Source: Lachnospiraceae bacterium (GTDB taxonomy: Bacteria; Bacillota; Clostridia; Lachnospirales; Lachnospiraceae). Taken from it: a stretch of 58,210 bases of DNA. Under the pieces are notes generated by a model. The model was not told the DNA's origin. It made no database searches and saw only the letters and a list, made by a program, of their open reading frames with translations. Location of the stretch: positions 1-58,210 of the forward strand of contig JAFWCK010000053.1 of the NCBI GenBank assembly GCA_017536965.1, written 5' to 3'. Each line of letters begins with the position of its first letter. Position 1 is the first letter of the stretch. Positions 48,974-56,020 of this stretch are shown piece by piece. A program made the translations under genes and the position numbers.

Positions 48974-49174
48974 TTATCTTCCTATCAGCGTTGTAAGCAG
49001 ATTGCCTGTTCCAACTGGTCTTCCATAAAAATCTGTCGTTGAGTTTTTGTCTTTGTAGTAAAAGCCTAATGTCCGCAATGCTGTGTCTTTAATGTACTGG
49101 TCTCCATTTGGCTTTGTATACAGATATGCCAGAGGTCTTCCATAAAAATCTTTAATAGTTTCTTCCTGATCCAT
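48974..49174 (-). CDS. Small repeat protein with two FYGRP motifs
   Basis: Protein of 66 residues with two copies of DFYGRP (9-14 and 48-53) and an intervening GFYYKDKN hairpin. The regular spacing suggests a small all-beta blade-like fold. Similar 'DFxGRxLG' repeats occur in small clostridial proteins of unknown function. AAGGAGG precedes the ATG; promoter module F lies upstream. Possibly a decoy or inhibitor-type small protein, but nothing in the sequence proves it. Confidence 0.7.
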   Translation of the reverse strand: MDQEETIKDFYGRPLAYLYTKPNGDQYIKDTALRTLGFYYKDKNSTTDFYGRPVGTGNLLTTLIGR

Positions 49175-49289
49175 TTTTTGTCATCCTCCTTATTTCTGAT
49201 TATTTGCAGAAGTCCATTTCAATGGTTAAGAGCAATCCGTTTTCATTTATCATTCAGCTTGACGGCAACATCATATATCTTATTACACA

Positions 49290-49324
49290 ATAATACTATT
49301 TCTGAAGTACCAGTATTGTCCCAT
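49290..49324 (-). promoter_or_regulatory. Element promoter module F
   Basis: Box AAGTACCAGTATTGTCCCAT (49305-49324), 9 bases, TATTAT on the minus strand (49295-49290). It drives the FYGRP gene and abuts the stop of the next gene upstream. Confidence 0.78.
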
Positions 49325-49325
49325 T

Positions 49326-50009
49326 CTAGACTGTACAATTTTTTTTTTTACTTTGATATTCTTTCCATATTATTCTGTCTAATTTGGCAACGGTCATATC
49401 TGGATACTCTTTTTTTAATTCTTTCACAACTTCAGTAAATAATACTTGGCAACCTTCATCATTAATGTCTTCCCCGCATGCATCTCTAACGCAATGATGA
49501 ATATGCGTATCTGGTTTACACCTATCAGGATCACCAGCAAGCATAAAAAGATAATTCGTTCCAGCATTACCAATCCCTTTAACCGCTCTAATGACAATCT
49601 CTAATAGCTTCGGTTCTTCAAATTTTCTAAAATCTTCTACAGTTTCAATATGCAGGAAAGAAAGATACCTAGCGAGATTCAAGCATATTTCCGCCTTTAG
49701 AACCCCTCCACTTCTTTGTTTGTTTTTCAAAATTTTTTTTGCAAATTGATCTGGTCCTCCTGTATCAGTAATATGTTTTATTAATGCTGACACTCCATCA
49801 CTGGATGAAAGTATATTATTATTCAAATAGTGTTGTGCATAACGTTCAACCACCGGAATTGTCGAACTATAATACCTGGCTTGGAGAGAATACACACAAT
49901 CTATAATGCAAATAGCCATAGACTGATATCCGTAATCTACTTCGCTCGTGTTTTCAAAATCAAACCTTTCTTTACAATATTTCAAAAATACCTTTGTGTA
50001 TTTGTGCAT
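49326..50009 (-). CDS. HhH-GPD-like protein (DNA glycosylase fold)
   Basis: Protein of 227 residues, helical. The C-terminal half holds the helix-hairpin-helix KGIGNAGTNYL (144-154) followed by CKPDTHIHH with Asp167, the place of the catalytic Asp in HhH-GPD base-excision glycosylases. The catalytic Lys of bifunctional members (GVGRKTA) is not present, so it would be a glycosylase without lyase activity, or inactive. The sequence is more AT-rich than the 27-49 kb genes. It lies 65 bases downstream of a GIY-YIG nuclease gene, with which it may form a restriction-like or defence pair. Confidence 0.7.
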   Translation of the reverse strand: MHKYTKVFLKYCKERFDFENTSEVDYGYQSMAICIIDCVYSLQARYYSSTIPVVERYAQHYLNNNILSSSDGVSALIKHITDTGGPDQFAKKILKNKQRSGGVLKAEICLNLARYLSFLHIETVEDFRKFEEPKLLEIVIRAVKGIGNAGTNYLFMLAGDPDRCKPDTHIHHCVRDACGEDINDEGCQVLFTEVVKELKKEYPDMTVAKLDRIIWKEYQSKKKNCTV

Positions 50010-50073
50010 ATTATTACCAACTCTAATAAATTATTAATAAAAACAATTATTCAGTTCTCTATAGTTGTGCATG

Positions 50074-50934
50074 TCAATTACTATTATACCCAAATCGTCT
50101 ACTTAACAATACCTCTTTCCACCAGGATTCTCTTGAAATGATAAATTCAGTAGAAACATCATCTGTAAATGTTTCTAAAAGCGTATATTGGAAGTTCTTT
50201 TTAATATAAGTCATTCCTTCTCTATCTATGAGTTTTTTAAATTCCGTATTGGGATATTTACCATTTTCAACTTCATGGCGATCGTATCCACTCTTAACAT
50301 ATGTTTCCCATCTCCCCAAAATTCCTTCAGTACCATACGCGGACCCAACATATAGTTTCCCAGTGCTTTTATCCGATATAAGATAAATACCCTTGCGTGA
50401 TCTTAAAGCAACCCTCCACTCGTCAGACAATTCCAGTTTTTTCTTTAATTCATCAAATCCAACTCGCACATCTTTATATCCTGGAAAGCTCTTTTCCGAC
50501 AGGCTCTTTTCCGAATCCCAAACTTCAATAACTTCGAGATCATCAATTATGTCCTTTGCACGCTTAATCCCATTTTGAAAGTATTTGTGAAATCTGACCA
50601 CCAACCGATAATTAAATTTTTTGGATAGATACTCCGCAGATGCAGAGCGCCCATAGCCATTATCTTTTATAATACTAACCATTCCTGTCATAAGCCAAAA
50701 GTCTTTTCTAATCTGAATAAATCCTATAGCAATAACATCTTTTTTGAAAGAAATAGATTTTGCTCGATTATGAACTAAGTGTTTTAGATTTATTTCATCC
50801 TGCTTCGTTATATCTTCTGCATCTGAATTAGGACCAAAGTTAATATCTTTGCTTGGAATCATAAATCGAAACTTTGTTTTTTCAATTTGTGATTGAGTTA
50901 ATTGCAATAAATCATTTAGCTTTATTTTTTCCAT
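50074..50934 (-). CDS. GIY-YIG nuclease-domain protein
   Basis: About 286 residues from the ATG at 50934 (AGGAGA). The first 175 residues are not recognised. The C-terminal domain (180-286) has GIY (182-184), YVG (195-197), Arg208 in GRW and a Glu (269) in SRESWWKEVL: the full set of GIY-YIG catalytic positions. It should cut DNA. Low GC and no replicative partner suggest a defence or homing-type role with the neighbouring HhH-GPD-like protein. The gene upstream is the sigma-like protein, separated by 131 bases. Confidence 0.85.
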   Translation of the reverse strand: MEKIKLNDLLQLTQSQIEKTKFRFMIPSKDINFGPNSDAEDITKQDEINLKHLVHNRAKSISFKKDVIAIGFIQIRKDFWLMTGMVSIIKDNGYGRSASAEYLSKKFNYRLVVRFHKYFQNGIKRAKDIIDDLEVIEVWDSEKSLSEKSFPGYKDVRVGFDELKKKLELSDEWRVALRSRKGIYLISDKSTGKLYVGSAYGTEGILGRWETYVKSGYDRHEVENGKYPNTEFKKLIDREGMTYIKKNFQYTLLETFTDDVSTEFIISRESWWKEVLLSRRFGYNSN

Positions 50935-51065
50935 ATTGTCTCCTATTCTTTTTTTACTGTTCACAAAAGGGTTATTATAATTTTTTATGCAAAAATGATA
51001 TATTAATCATTGCTCTTTTGCAAGGTTTCGGATGTTCACAAAAACAGATCCTTTTTTGAACGCCT
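50935..51065. other. AT-rich spacer with repeated GTTCACAAAA
   Basis: GTTCACAAAA occurs twice here, near 50963 and 51034. An ATTATAAT stretch could supply a -10 for the nuclease gene on the minus strand. The element box is absent. Confidence 0.4.
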
Positions 51066-51509
51066 CTATCTCTTGAAAATCTCTGTTTCCCCTGTTGGGT
51101 TTTTCTTGAAGTATTTCTCTTTCATTTCCTTGATTAGCCATTTGATACGGATTTCTGCCACTCGACGCGTGACATTATGCATCCTGGCCAATTCAGATAT
51201 GTTTTCCTCCGCTTTATAGAAATAGTCATAAAGGAATTCTCGATCGCTTGGTCCGAAACTATTGATAATGTCGTGAATTATTCTGATTTCTTCCTTATAA
51301 AGCATCTCTGTTTCAAAACTAATCGTTTCATCTTCAGCATAGACTCCTGTCTCTGCGTCTATGGACAATGCAAGTATGCTAAGTTGTTCTTTTCGTTTCT
51401 TTTTATTATTGAGTTTCTTCTTTTCTGCATCAAAGAATCTTTCAAGCTCCTTGATCTTTTCCTCTGGCATTCCTGCTTCAACACATGCTTTGTAATACTC
51501 ATACCTCAT
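51066..51509 (-). CDS. Sigma region 4-like DNA-binding protein
   Basis: About 147 residues from the ATG at 51509 (AAAGGAG). A Lys-rich N terminus of helices (PEEKIKELERFFDAEKKKLN) leads to a C-terminal region-4-like HTH: SFGPSDREFLYDYFYKAEEN, ISELARMHNVTRRVAEIRI, KWLIKEMKEKYF. Phage genomes of Firmicutes often carry such sigma-like late activators (ArpU/YqaQ-type). It may act at element or host promoters. Its gene has a long structured untranslated leader. Confidence 0.78.
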   Translation of the reverse strand: MRYEYYKACVEAGMPEEKIKELERFFDAEKKKLNNKKKRKEQLSILALSIDAETGVYAEDETISFETEMLYKEEIRIIHDIINSFGPSDREFLYDYFYKAEENISELARMHNVTRRVAEIRIKWLIKEMKEKYFKKNPTGETEIFKR

Positions 51510-51539
51510 AACGAACTCCTTTCTCGTGTTTTCCGGCAC

Positions 51540-51976
51540 GACAAGGGAGTCCTATTCCAGGCATAGAAAAAGCGCGCATGGAGATAAGAGATATACACAT
51601 CACATTTCTGGTTCTGAGCGCTCTAAACGCCAAATAGAGCGGTTTTCAGCCGAAAGTACATATGTAAATCCCTTGTCTCTCATCACGTGCTGAGATTCCG
51701 GATTCTGTTGTAAATGTGCTTAGTTTTACGTCTTCTCGGACAATATAAAAAGCCACCAACGAATTTCGCCGTCAGAGTTTTATACGCTTACTCTGATGCT
51801 ACGATTCGTTGGTGGCCTCTCATGTACGTCTGGATTCAACCATCCAACACTTCGCGGGAGGGTTCTTATGGTTTCCTGCCGCACGGGTCAGCCGGTATGG
51901 TCATGGTCTTGCGCTTCCATTTAATGGACTGCCATGCCGCCAGCGCCGCCCGCCTTCATTCAATTGTCATTTTATG
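51540..51976 (-). ncRNA. Non-coding stretch with several hairpins, possible structured RNA
   Basis: 437 bases without a supported gene. On the minus strand the part next to the sigma-like gene can fold with GACAAGGGA pairing to TCCCTTGTC across about 130 bases, enclosing CGCTCTA/TAGAGCG. A separate hairpin with a T run lies at 51,752-51,816. The 51,820-51,976 part is GC-rich. It may be two units: a 3' end with terminator for the upstream operon, and a leader for the sigma-like gene. The class is unknown. Confidence 0.45.
51752..51816 (-). terminator. Large hairpin, terminator-like
   Basis: Outer stem GCCACCAACGAAT/ATTCGTTGGTGGC and inner stem CAGAGT/ACTCTG. On the minus strand it is followed by TTTTTATATTG. 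It probably ends the LexA-SSB side transcripts. Confidence 0.7.
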
Positions 51977-52210
51977 TCAGAACAGATCATCCTCCTCCGG
52001 GATATAATCCCTTTCTTCACCATAGAACGAGCCGCCCCTTGGGAAGAACTCATCTGTTTTGAGCCTGTTTCTTCCTGCCTTTTTGGACGCTCTGGAATAT
52101 CCGCATCTGGCGCAGGAGAACTTTATAATCCCATCGTCATTTCCATATCCATAAATCATACTGCTGCAGTTGGGGCAGTAGAGTTTATGTACCCCTAAAT
52201 CATATGACAT
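51977..52210 (-). CDS. Small zinc-ribbon protein
   Basis: Protein of 77 residues. Two Cys pairs, CPNC and CARC, form a zinc ribbon (about residues 12-36), followed by a basic stretch and an acidic tail EEDDLF. The acidic end with a terminal Phe is reminiscent of the tail by which SSB recruits partners, although it is not the usual DDDIPF. It is the last gene in the SSB operon. GAGGAAGG lies close before the ATG. Confidence 0.72.
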   Translation of the reverse strand: MSYDLGVHKLYCPNCSSMIYGYGNDDGIIKFSCARCGYSRASKKAGRNRLKTDEFFPRGGSFYGEERDYIPEEDDLF

Positions 52211-52225
52211 CCTTCCTCACTCCTG

Positions 52226-52456
52226 TTACGTGTACATGGTGCCCGACATCCTGAATGTGGGCTGTTTCCTCCTTTGTCTGGATCCGATCGCCTCTTCAGA
52301 GGTCCGGAACAACCGGTGGCTTTTTACCTTGCAGACACCGCCTCCCTGCATCCTGATGGTATAGATCCCGCCAAAGCAGTCCATGACCGTCCCCTGTTTC
52401 ACTATTCTGTTATTCTCCAGTAGGAACACTTTGTCTCCTGTTCTAAGATTATTCAT
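52226..52456 (-). CDS. Small basic SH3-like protein
   Basis: Protein of 76 residues. The first 50 residues (LRTGDKVFLLENNRIVKQG, TVMDCFGGIYTIRMQGG) are likely a small beta barrel of the SH3/KOW kind; the tail is basic (GSRQRRKQ). A nucleic-acid-binding role fits but is not shown. The start overlaps the stop of the preceding 100-codon frame (ATGA), evidence that the latter is translated. Confidence 0.68.
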   Translation of the reverse strand: MNNLRTGDKVFLLENNRIVKQGTVMDCFGGIYTIRMQGGGVCKVKSHRLFRTSEEAIGSRQRRKQPTFRMSGTMYT

Positions 52457-52755
52457 GTTGTAACCTTTTCCTTCCGTGTTTTACTTCGGAAACACTCATC
52501 CGCATCCAGTACAGACCCTTCCGGGGTGAAAGCGAGATTTACCGCCTCTTCATCGGGCGCCGCTTCCCGTTTTCTCATCACATCCACCAGGATGAGGTAG
52601 AGGTCTTTATACCCATGTTTCCTATGTAGATCTGCAGCATATGTATAAGCATCATTCAGAACGTCAAACTCGGCCAGGTATGTGTATGCTTCCGGCAGAG
52701 CAGGATCCGATGCATAGTAGACTGCAGTACGGTGAGTGAAATCCGAAGGAGCTCT
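52453..52755 (-). CDS. 100-codon open frame in phase behind the SSB stop, no start codon
   Basis: Directly after the TGA of the SSB gene the same frame stays open for 100 codons: RAPSDFTHRTAVYYASDPAL, then YTYLAEFDVLNDAYTYAADL and HGYKDLYLILVDVMRKRE, ending KVTT before TGA. No ATG, GTG or TTG occurs in its first 50 codons. Its stop overlaps the next gene's start (ATGA), as for a genuine coupled gene. The composition looks like a real helical protein. It may be expressed by readthrough of the SSB stop, from a rare start codon, or be a remnant. Function unknown. Confidence 0.6.
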   Translation of the reverse strand, partial: RAPSDFTHRTAVYYASDPALPEAYTYLAEFDVLNDAYTYAADLHRKHGYKDLYLILVDVMRKREAAPDEEAVNLAFTPEGSVLDADECFRSKTRKEKVTT

Positions 52756-53082
52756 TCAACCGGCTTTGCTTTCTGCAAATTCGTGATCTTCGACCACAAC
52801 ATCGGTAGTGTAAACTTTATTGCCGTTGCGGTCTGTGTAGCTGCCTGTCTGTATCCTCCCTGTTACAGCGACTTTCGTTCCCTGTTTGAGGTATTTCTCT
52901 GCAAAATCAGCGTTTTTACCGAATGTTACACAGGAGATGAAGTCTGCAGTCTGTTCGCCGTTTCTGGACGTTCTTCTGTCTACTGCCAGGGTATATCTGG
53001 CCATTGAGACCGACGAGTCATCCGGCGGTTGCCTGTAAACAGGATCCTTTGTCAGTCTCCCCATAAGTATCACTTTATTCAT
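52756..53082 (-). CDS. ssb: Single-stranded DNA-binding protein, short
   Basis: Protein of 108 residues with the OB fold: MNKVILMGRLTKDPVYRQPP, YTLAVDRR, DFISCVTFGKNADFAEKYL, GTKVAVTGRIQTGSYTDRNG and VVVEDHEFAESK. It stops right after the fold, so the acidic C-terminal tail (DDDIPF-like) that recruits repair proteins is missing. The same frame continues past the TGA for 100 codons. AAGGAGATA precedes the ATG. It lies behind the LexA-type gene and probably serves element replication. Confidence 0.92.
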   Translation of the reverse strand: MNKVILMGRLTKDPVYRQPPDDSSVSMARYTLAVDRRTSRNGEQTADFISCVTFGKNADFAEKYLKQGTKVAVTGRIQTGSYTDRNGNKVYTTDVVVEDHEFAESKAG

Positions 53083-53118
53083 GAGAAATATCTCCTTCCT
53101 GTAATCAAATATGTGTTA

Positions 53119-53733
53119 TCAGAGCTTCTTTATGACGTGGCCCGCAACTCCTTGGACGATGAGTTCCTTCACCTCGATCTTCCTGTCCGGATAGGAAGAC
53201 TGGTTCATATAACCCAGGATGTGTACGCCTTTCTTGCTGTCATAACCTTCATAACGCTTCAGGGTGTTCTGGCCTTCGTCGTCGAGCGCAACCACGATGT
53301 CGCCTTTCTCAGCATCCGGAGTTATCCTGATGATCACCAGGTCTCCTTCTGAGATGCCGGCATCCTCCATGGAATCGCCCTTGCATCTGAGGATATATTT
53401 ATCACCCTTGCCGAAAATGGAGTCGGGGAGGACCACATACTCATCGATCAGTTCTTCCTGCGACCGTGGGTCGCCGCAGTGGATATCACCTGTGATCGGA
53501 TGAGCAGAGAATGTGCCGTCACACTTGCTCAAAGATTCCGGATTCCGGACGCCTCTGCTGTATTCCAGCATGCCCATCTCATTCATATAGAGCAGATATC
53601 TCTGGACATTTGATTTGGATGATCCGACGTGTTTTGCGATCTCTACGATTCCGGGGCTTACCAGATGTTCCTGGTAGTAGACTGCAATATACTTCCGGAT
53701 GTCATCCATCAGCGCCTGATTTTTTGTTCTCAT
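53119..53733 (-). CDS. lexA: LexA-type repressor
   Basis: Protein of 204 residues. An N-terminal winged HTH (about 1-65; IVEIAKHVGSSKSNVQRYL) and a C-terminal S24 peptidase domain with self-cleavage site Cys86-Gly87 (HCGDP), Ser121 (KGDSMEDAG) and Lys159 (NTLKRY). Chromosomal LexA cleaves Ala-Gly; Cys-Gly is also used by some repressors. It should repress until RecA-ssDNA triggers cleavage. The inverted repeat upstream is a likely autoregulatory operator. It may keep the element quiescent or be a captured SOS regulator. Confidence 0.88.
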   Translation of the reverse strand: MRTKNQALMDDIRKYIAVYYQEHLVSPGIVEIAKHVGSSKSNVQRYLLYMNEMGMLEYSRGVRNPESLSKCDGTFSAHPITGDIHCGDPRSQEELIDEYVVLPDSIFGKGDKYILRCKGDSMEDAGISEGDLVIIRITPDAEKGDIVVALDDEGQNTLKRYEGYDSKKGVHILGYMNQSSYPDRKIEVKELIVQGVAGHVIKKL

Positions 53734-53758
53734 TGGTGTATCCTCCGATTTTTTTCTA

Positions 53759-53779
53759 AACGGGAATTGTGTTCCCGTT
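53759..53779 (-). promoter_or_regulatory. Predicted operator of the LexA-type repressor
   Basis: Perfect inverted repeat AACGGGAA-TTGTG-TTCCCGTT, 25 bases upstream of the repressor start. A single AACGGGAA half recurs at about 53,833. It differs from the Bacillus GAAC-N4-GTTC box. Confidence 0.72.
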
Positions 53780-53795
53780 CAGTGACAATAATATA

Positions 53796-53822
53796 CCCCT
53801 TACATTTTTCGAATGCAAGGGG
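53796..53822. repeat. Imperfect inverted repeat upstream of LexA
   Basis: Arms CCCCTTACATT and AATGCAAGGGG around TTTCG. A second dyad in the same control region, of unknown use. Confidence 0.55.
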
Positions 53823-53933
53823 TTTGGCTCATAACGGGAAAACTTTCTTCATGGTGACGGTTGTGTTCGACATATTGCCTTGTTTTTAACTTCTGTATTG
53901 AAACTATTAATTCAGCTAAATACACATGTAAAA

Positions 53934-54935
53934 TTATATGGATTCAATTATTGTCGAATTATCGGAATACGGTTTTATTTGTTTTATAAAATCGTCCCAC
54001 TGTTTTGAAGAAATATATGTGTTTGATTTTAAATCATCATCTTTATCATATAGCACTTTAAGAATCCAATCGTGAATGATGTAATAATATTCCTTAATAT
54101 TTTCCTCAAGCACGTCCACTCCTATGTCCTTTGCCACTTTTAACCGTATCATGTATTGGATAAGTTCAATATAAATTACGATTTCATTTCCTCTTTTCAG
54201 TCGATTCGGCTTTTTGTCCCGAAGGAAGTGAGAGTTCCAATTTCTCGTGTCTGCAATTATTTGCAAAAAACTATACTGATTGACTTTCAGCAAAGGTAGA
54301 ATAGTGCTGTTGTATTTTCGATGGTAATAGAAAAAGCACTCTTTCGAAACCATATACACTTTTGATATATACGATCCTAACTGCTTTTTGCTTTTTGGTA
54401 TTCTGTATTTTTTAATAATTTCTGTTAGCAGCAAATCCTCTTCTTTGTTATTAATTTCGCAAATACCATCAATAACGTGGAGAAGAAGTGTAATCCGATG
54501 GTCGGAAACCATATGTGTGTATGCCTCAGATGTCAAATACTGTAACGAGTAGATAGCCAATATTTGTTTTCTTCTATATTCATCAAGTACATACTGATTA
54601 ACGGTTGCGTTATTAAGGTTGGAAATAAATAAACTTTTTCTAAAAAGGTCATAACGAGTTTTATATTTGTCAATCCACAACGATGTATCTATATCTGTAT
54701 TATTGAAAGTTACTGACTTGATTAACGGGAAAGCTCCAAGATAGATAAACACCAATGAAAAAATATCAAAAAACAAACTCAACGCAGCAGGTTTTTTCTT
54801 CCTAGTTATTATTACGACTGTTAGTTCGTCTTTTTTTGAAGATATCTTTATTTGGCTACAATCAATGACCGTATTAACTTGACAAATAGTGCCATTGAGA
54901 CCTATGTGTCTTGCCTTAATTGTCAGCGTGTTCAT
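53934..54935 (-). CDS. HEPN-domain protein, ApeA-like
   Basis: Protein of 333 residues, AT-rich gene. The C-terminal part carries RNWNSH (Arg231, His236), the R-x4-6-H signature of HEPN ribonucleases, in an ADTRNWNSHF context similar to ApeA-type abortive-infection proteins. The first 80 residues form a beta-like domain that could sense a trigger; a hydrophobic stretch (ALSLFFDIFSLVFIYLGAFPL) follows. It likely degrades RNA upon phage infection, leading to dormancy (inference). It is 50 bases behind the WYL regulator gene, which probably controls it. Confidence 0.75.
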   Translation of the reverse strand: MNTLTIKARHIGLNGTICQVNTVIDCSQIKISSKKDELTVVIITRKKKPAALSLFFDIFSLVFIYLGAFPLIKSVTFNNTDIDTSLWIDKYKTRYDLFRKSLFISNLNNATVNQYVLDEYRRKQILAIYSLQYLTSEAYTHMVSDHRITLLLHVIDGICEINNKEEDLLLTEIIKKYRIPKSKKQLGSYISKVYMVSKECFFYYHRKYNSTILPLLKVNQYSFLQIIADTRNWNSHFLRDKKPNRLKRGNEIVIYIELIQYMIRLKVAKDIGVDVLEENIKEYYYIIHDWILKVLYDKDDDLKSNTYISSKQWDDFIKQIKPYSDNSTIIESI

Positions 54936-54985
54936 CTTCCGTGTTTCTTCCCCGGTTTTATCCAGTCTATTAATTCAACAGATTT

Positions 54986-55972
54986 TTATACTTGCGCATC
55001 TTTCAACATCTTTCGGTAAGCTGCCTTCATATCCTCTGGGCCTTCAATCTTCACCTTTTTGCCAAACCCAAAAATCCATGCATAGAAGACATGACTATCA
55101 GCAACCTCTGCCTTCAGGCGGAAATGATCTTCATCTACCAGCTCCGTCTTCACTTTCTCTCCGAAACGATCCACCATGGAATCCATAGTATCATTATCGC
55201 AAAGCAAAGTAACGTCCTTGGTCTCTCCGGCAAACATCCTGTAATTTGTTCCGACAAATCTTGCGCTGTTGAAATCAGAAGGTTTCTTCACAGATTTCAC
55301 GTCAAGAATCATCGGAACATCCGATATCCTATCTACGCGAAATGTGCGCAACGCATCGTGCCAGTCAGACCAGCCAAGGATATAATACCGATCGCCGTCC
55401 CAGATTAGTTCATAAGGGCTGAGCACATACGGCATTCCGTCATGCTTCAGGATCTTCTTTTTCTTAGCGTCATAGGTGTAATAACGGAAGGCAATTCTTT
55501 TCTTAGTATTGATTGCGGTATTAACAGCATCAATGATAAGACAAGTCTTCTCATTTGTTGTCCGGACCCGTCCTTCGACGCTACCGTTACGTTTCAAATC
55601 TTCTGCATGACCGTTCCCGGCTAGTTTGATGAGCTTGGCGGACAGCTTCTTGCTTTCCCTTCTTGAAATGAATTTGCATGCATCAACGGCGTCGATGATG
55701 AGTTTCAGTTCTGCAAGGTCAAATTCGCGAGAGACGAGATAATATCTATTCTGTCTGCCACGGACACATTTGATGTCCATGCCAAAATCCTTCAAAAGCT
55801 CGATCTCAGTCGCAATCGTCTGCCTGTGTGAGCTTATGCCGTATTCCTCCTTGAGCATCCGGATCAGTTCATTTGTTGTGAGGAAGGTTTCTTCATCGGT
55901 ACGCTCATATAATATTTTGCCCAGATAGAGCGGGCGGAGTTTTGCATCGTTGTCCATAGTCTTTTTCCACAT
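54986..55972 (-). CDS. WYL-domain transcription regulator
   Basis: Protein of 328 residues. An N-terminal winged HTH (LTTNELIRMLKEEYGISSHR, QTIATEIELLKDFGMDI), a WYL domain with the conserved region YVLSPYELIWDGDRYYILGW, and a C-terminal WCX-type extension ending MKAAYRKML. WYL proteins bind nucleic acids or nucleotides and often control defence genes. ATG at 55957 is an alternative start. It lies between the GHKL ATPase gene and the HEPN gene, all on the same strand. Confidence 0.88.
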   Translation of the reverse strand: MWKKTMDNDAKLRPLYLGKILYERTDEETFLTTNELIRMLKEEYGISSHRQTIATEIELLKDFGMDIKCVRGRQNRYYLVSREFDLAELKLIIDAVDACKFISRRESKKLSAKLIKLAGNGHAEDLKRNGSVEGRVRTTNEKTCLIIDAVNTAINTKKRIAFRYYTYDAKKKKILKHDGMPYVLSPYELIWDGDRYYILGWSDWHDALRTFRVDRISDVPMILDVKSVKKPSDFNSARFVGTNYRMFAGETKDVTLLCDNDTMDSMVDRFGEKVKTELVDEDHFRLKAEVADSHVFYAWIFGFGKKVKIEGPEDMKAAYRKMLKDAQV

Positions 55973-56020
55973 CAGTCTTCAAGGTTCAAATCACAACTGT
56001 TATTCTTCTGGTCTGATTCT

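Noticed and set aside
51640-51720. Hammerhead ribozyme, from GTGATGAGAG
   Set aside because: The core needs CTGATGA and a following GAAA with a closing stem; the first base pattern and the GAAA position do not fit.
51714-52198. Plus-strand open frames across the 51.5-52.2 kb gap
   Set aside because: They overlap the minus-strand zinc-ribbon gene and the hairpins, show no start signals and look like random translation.
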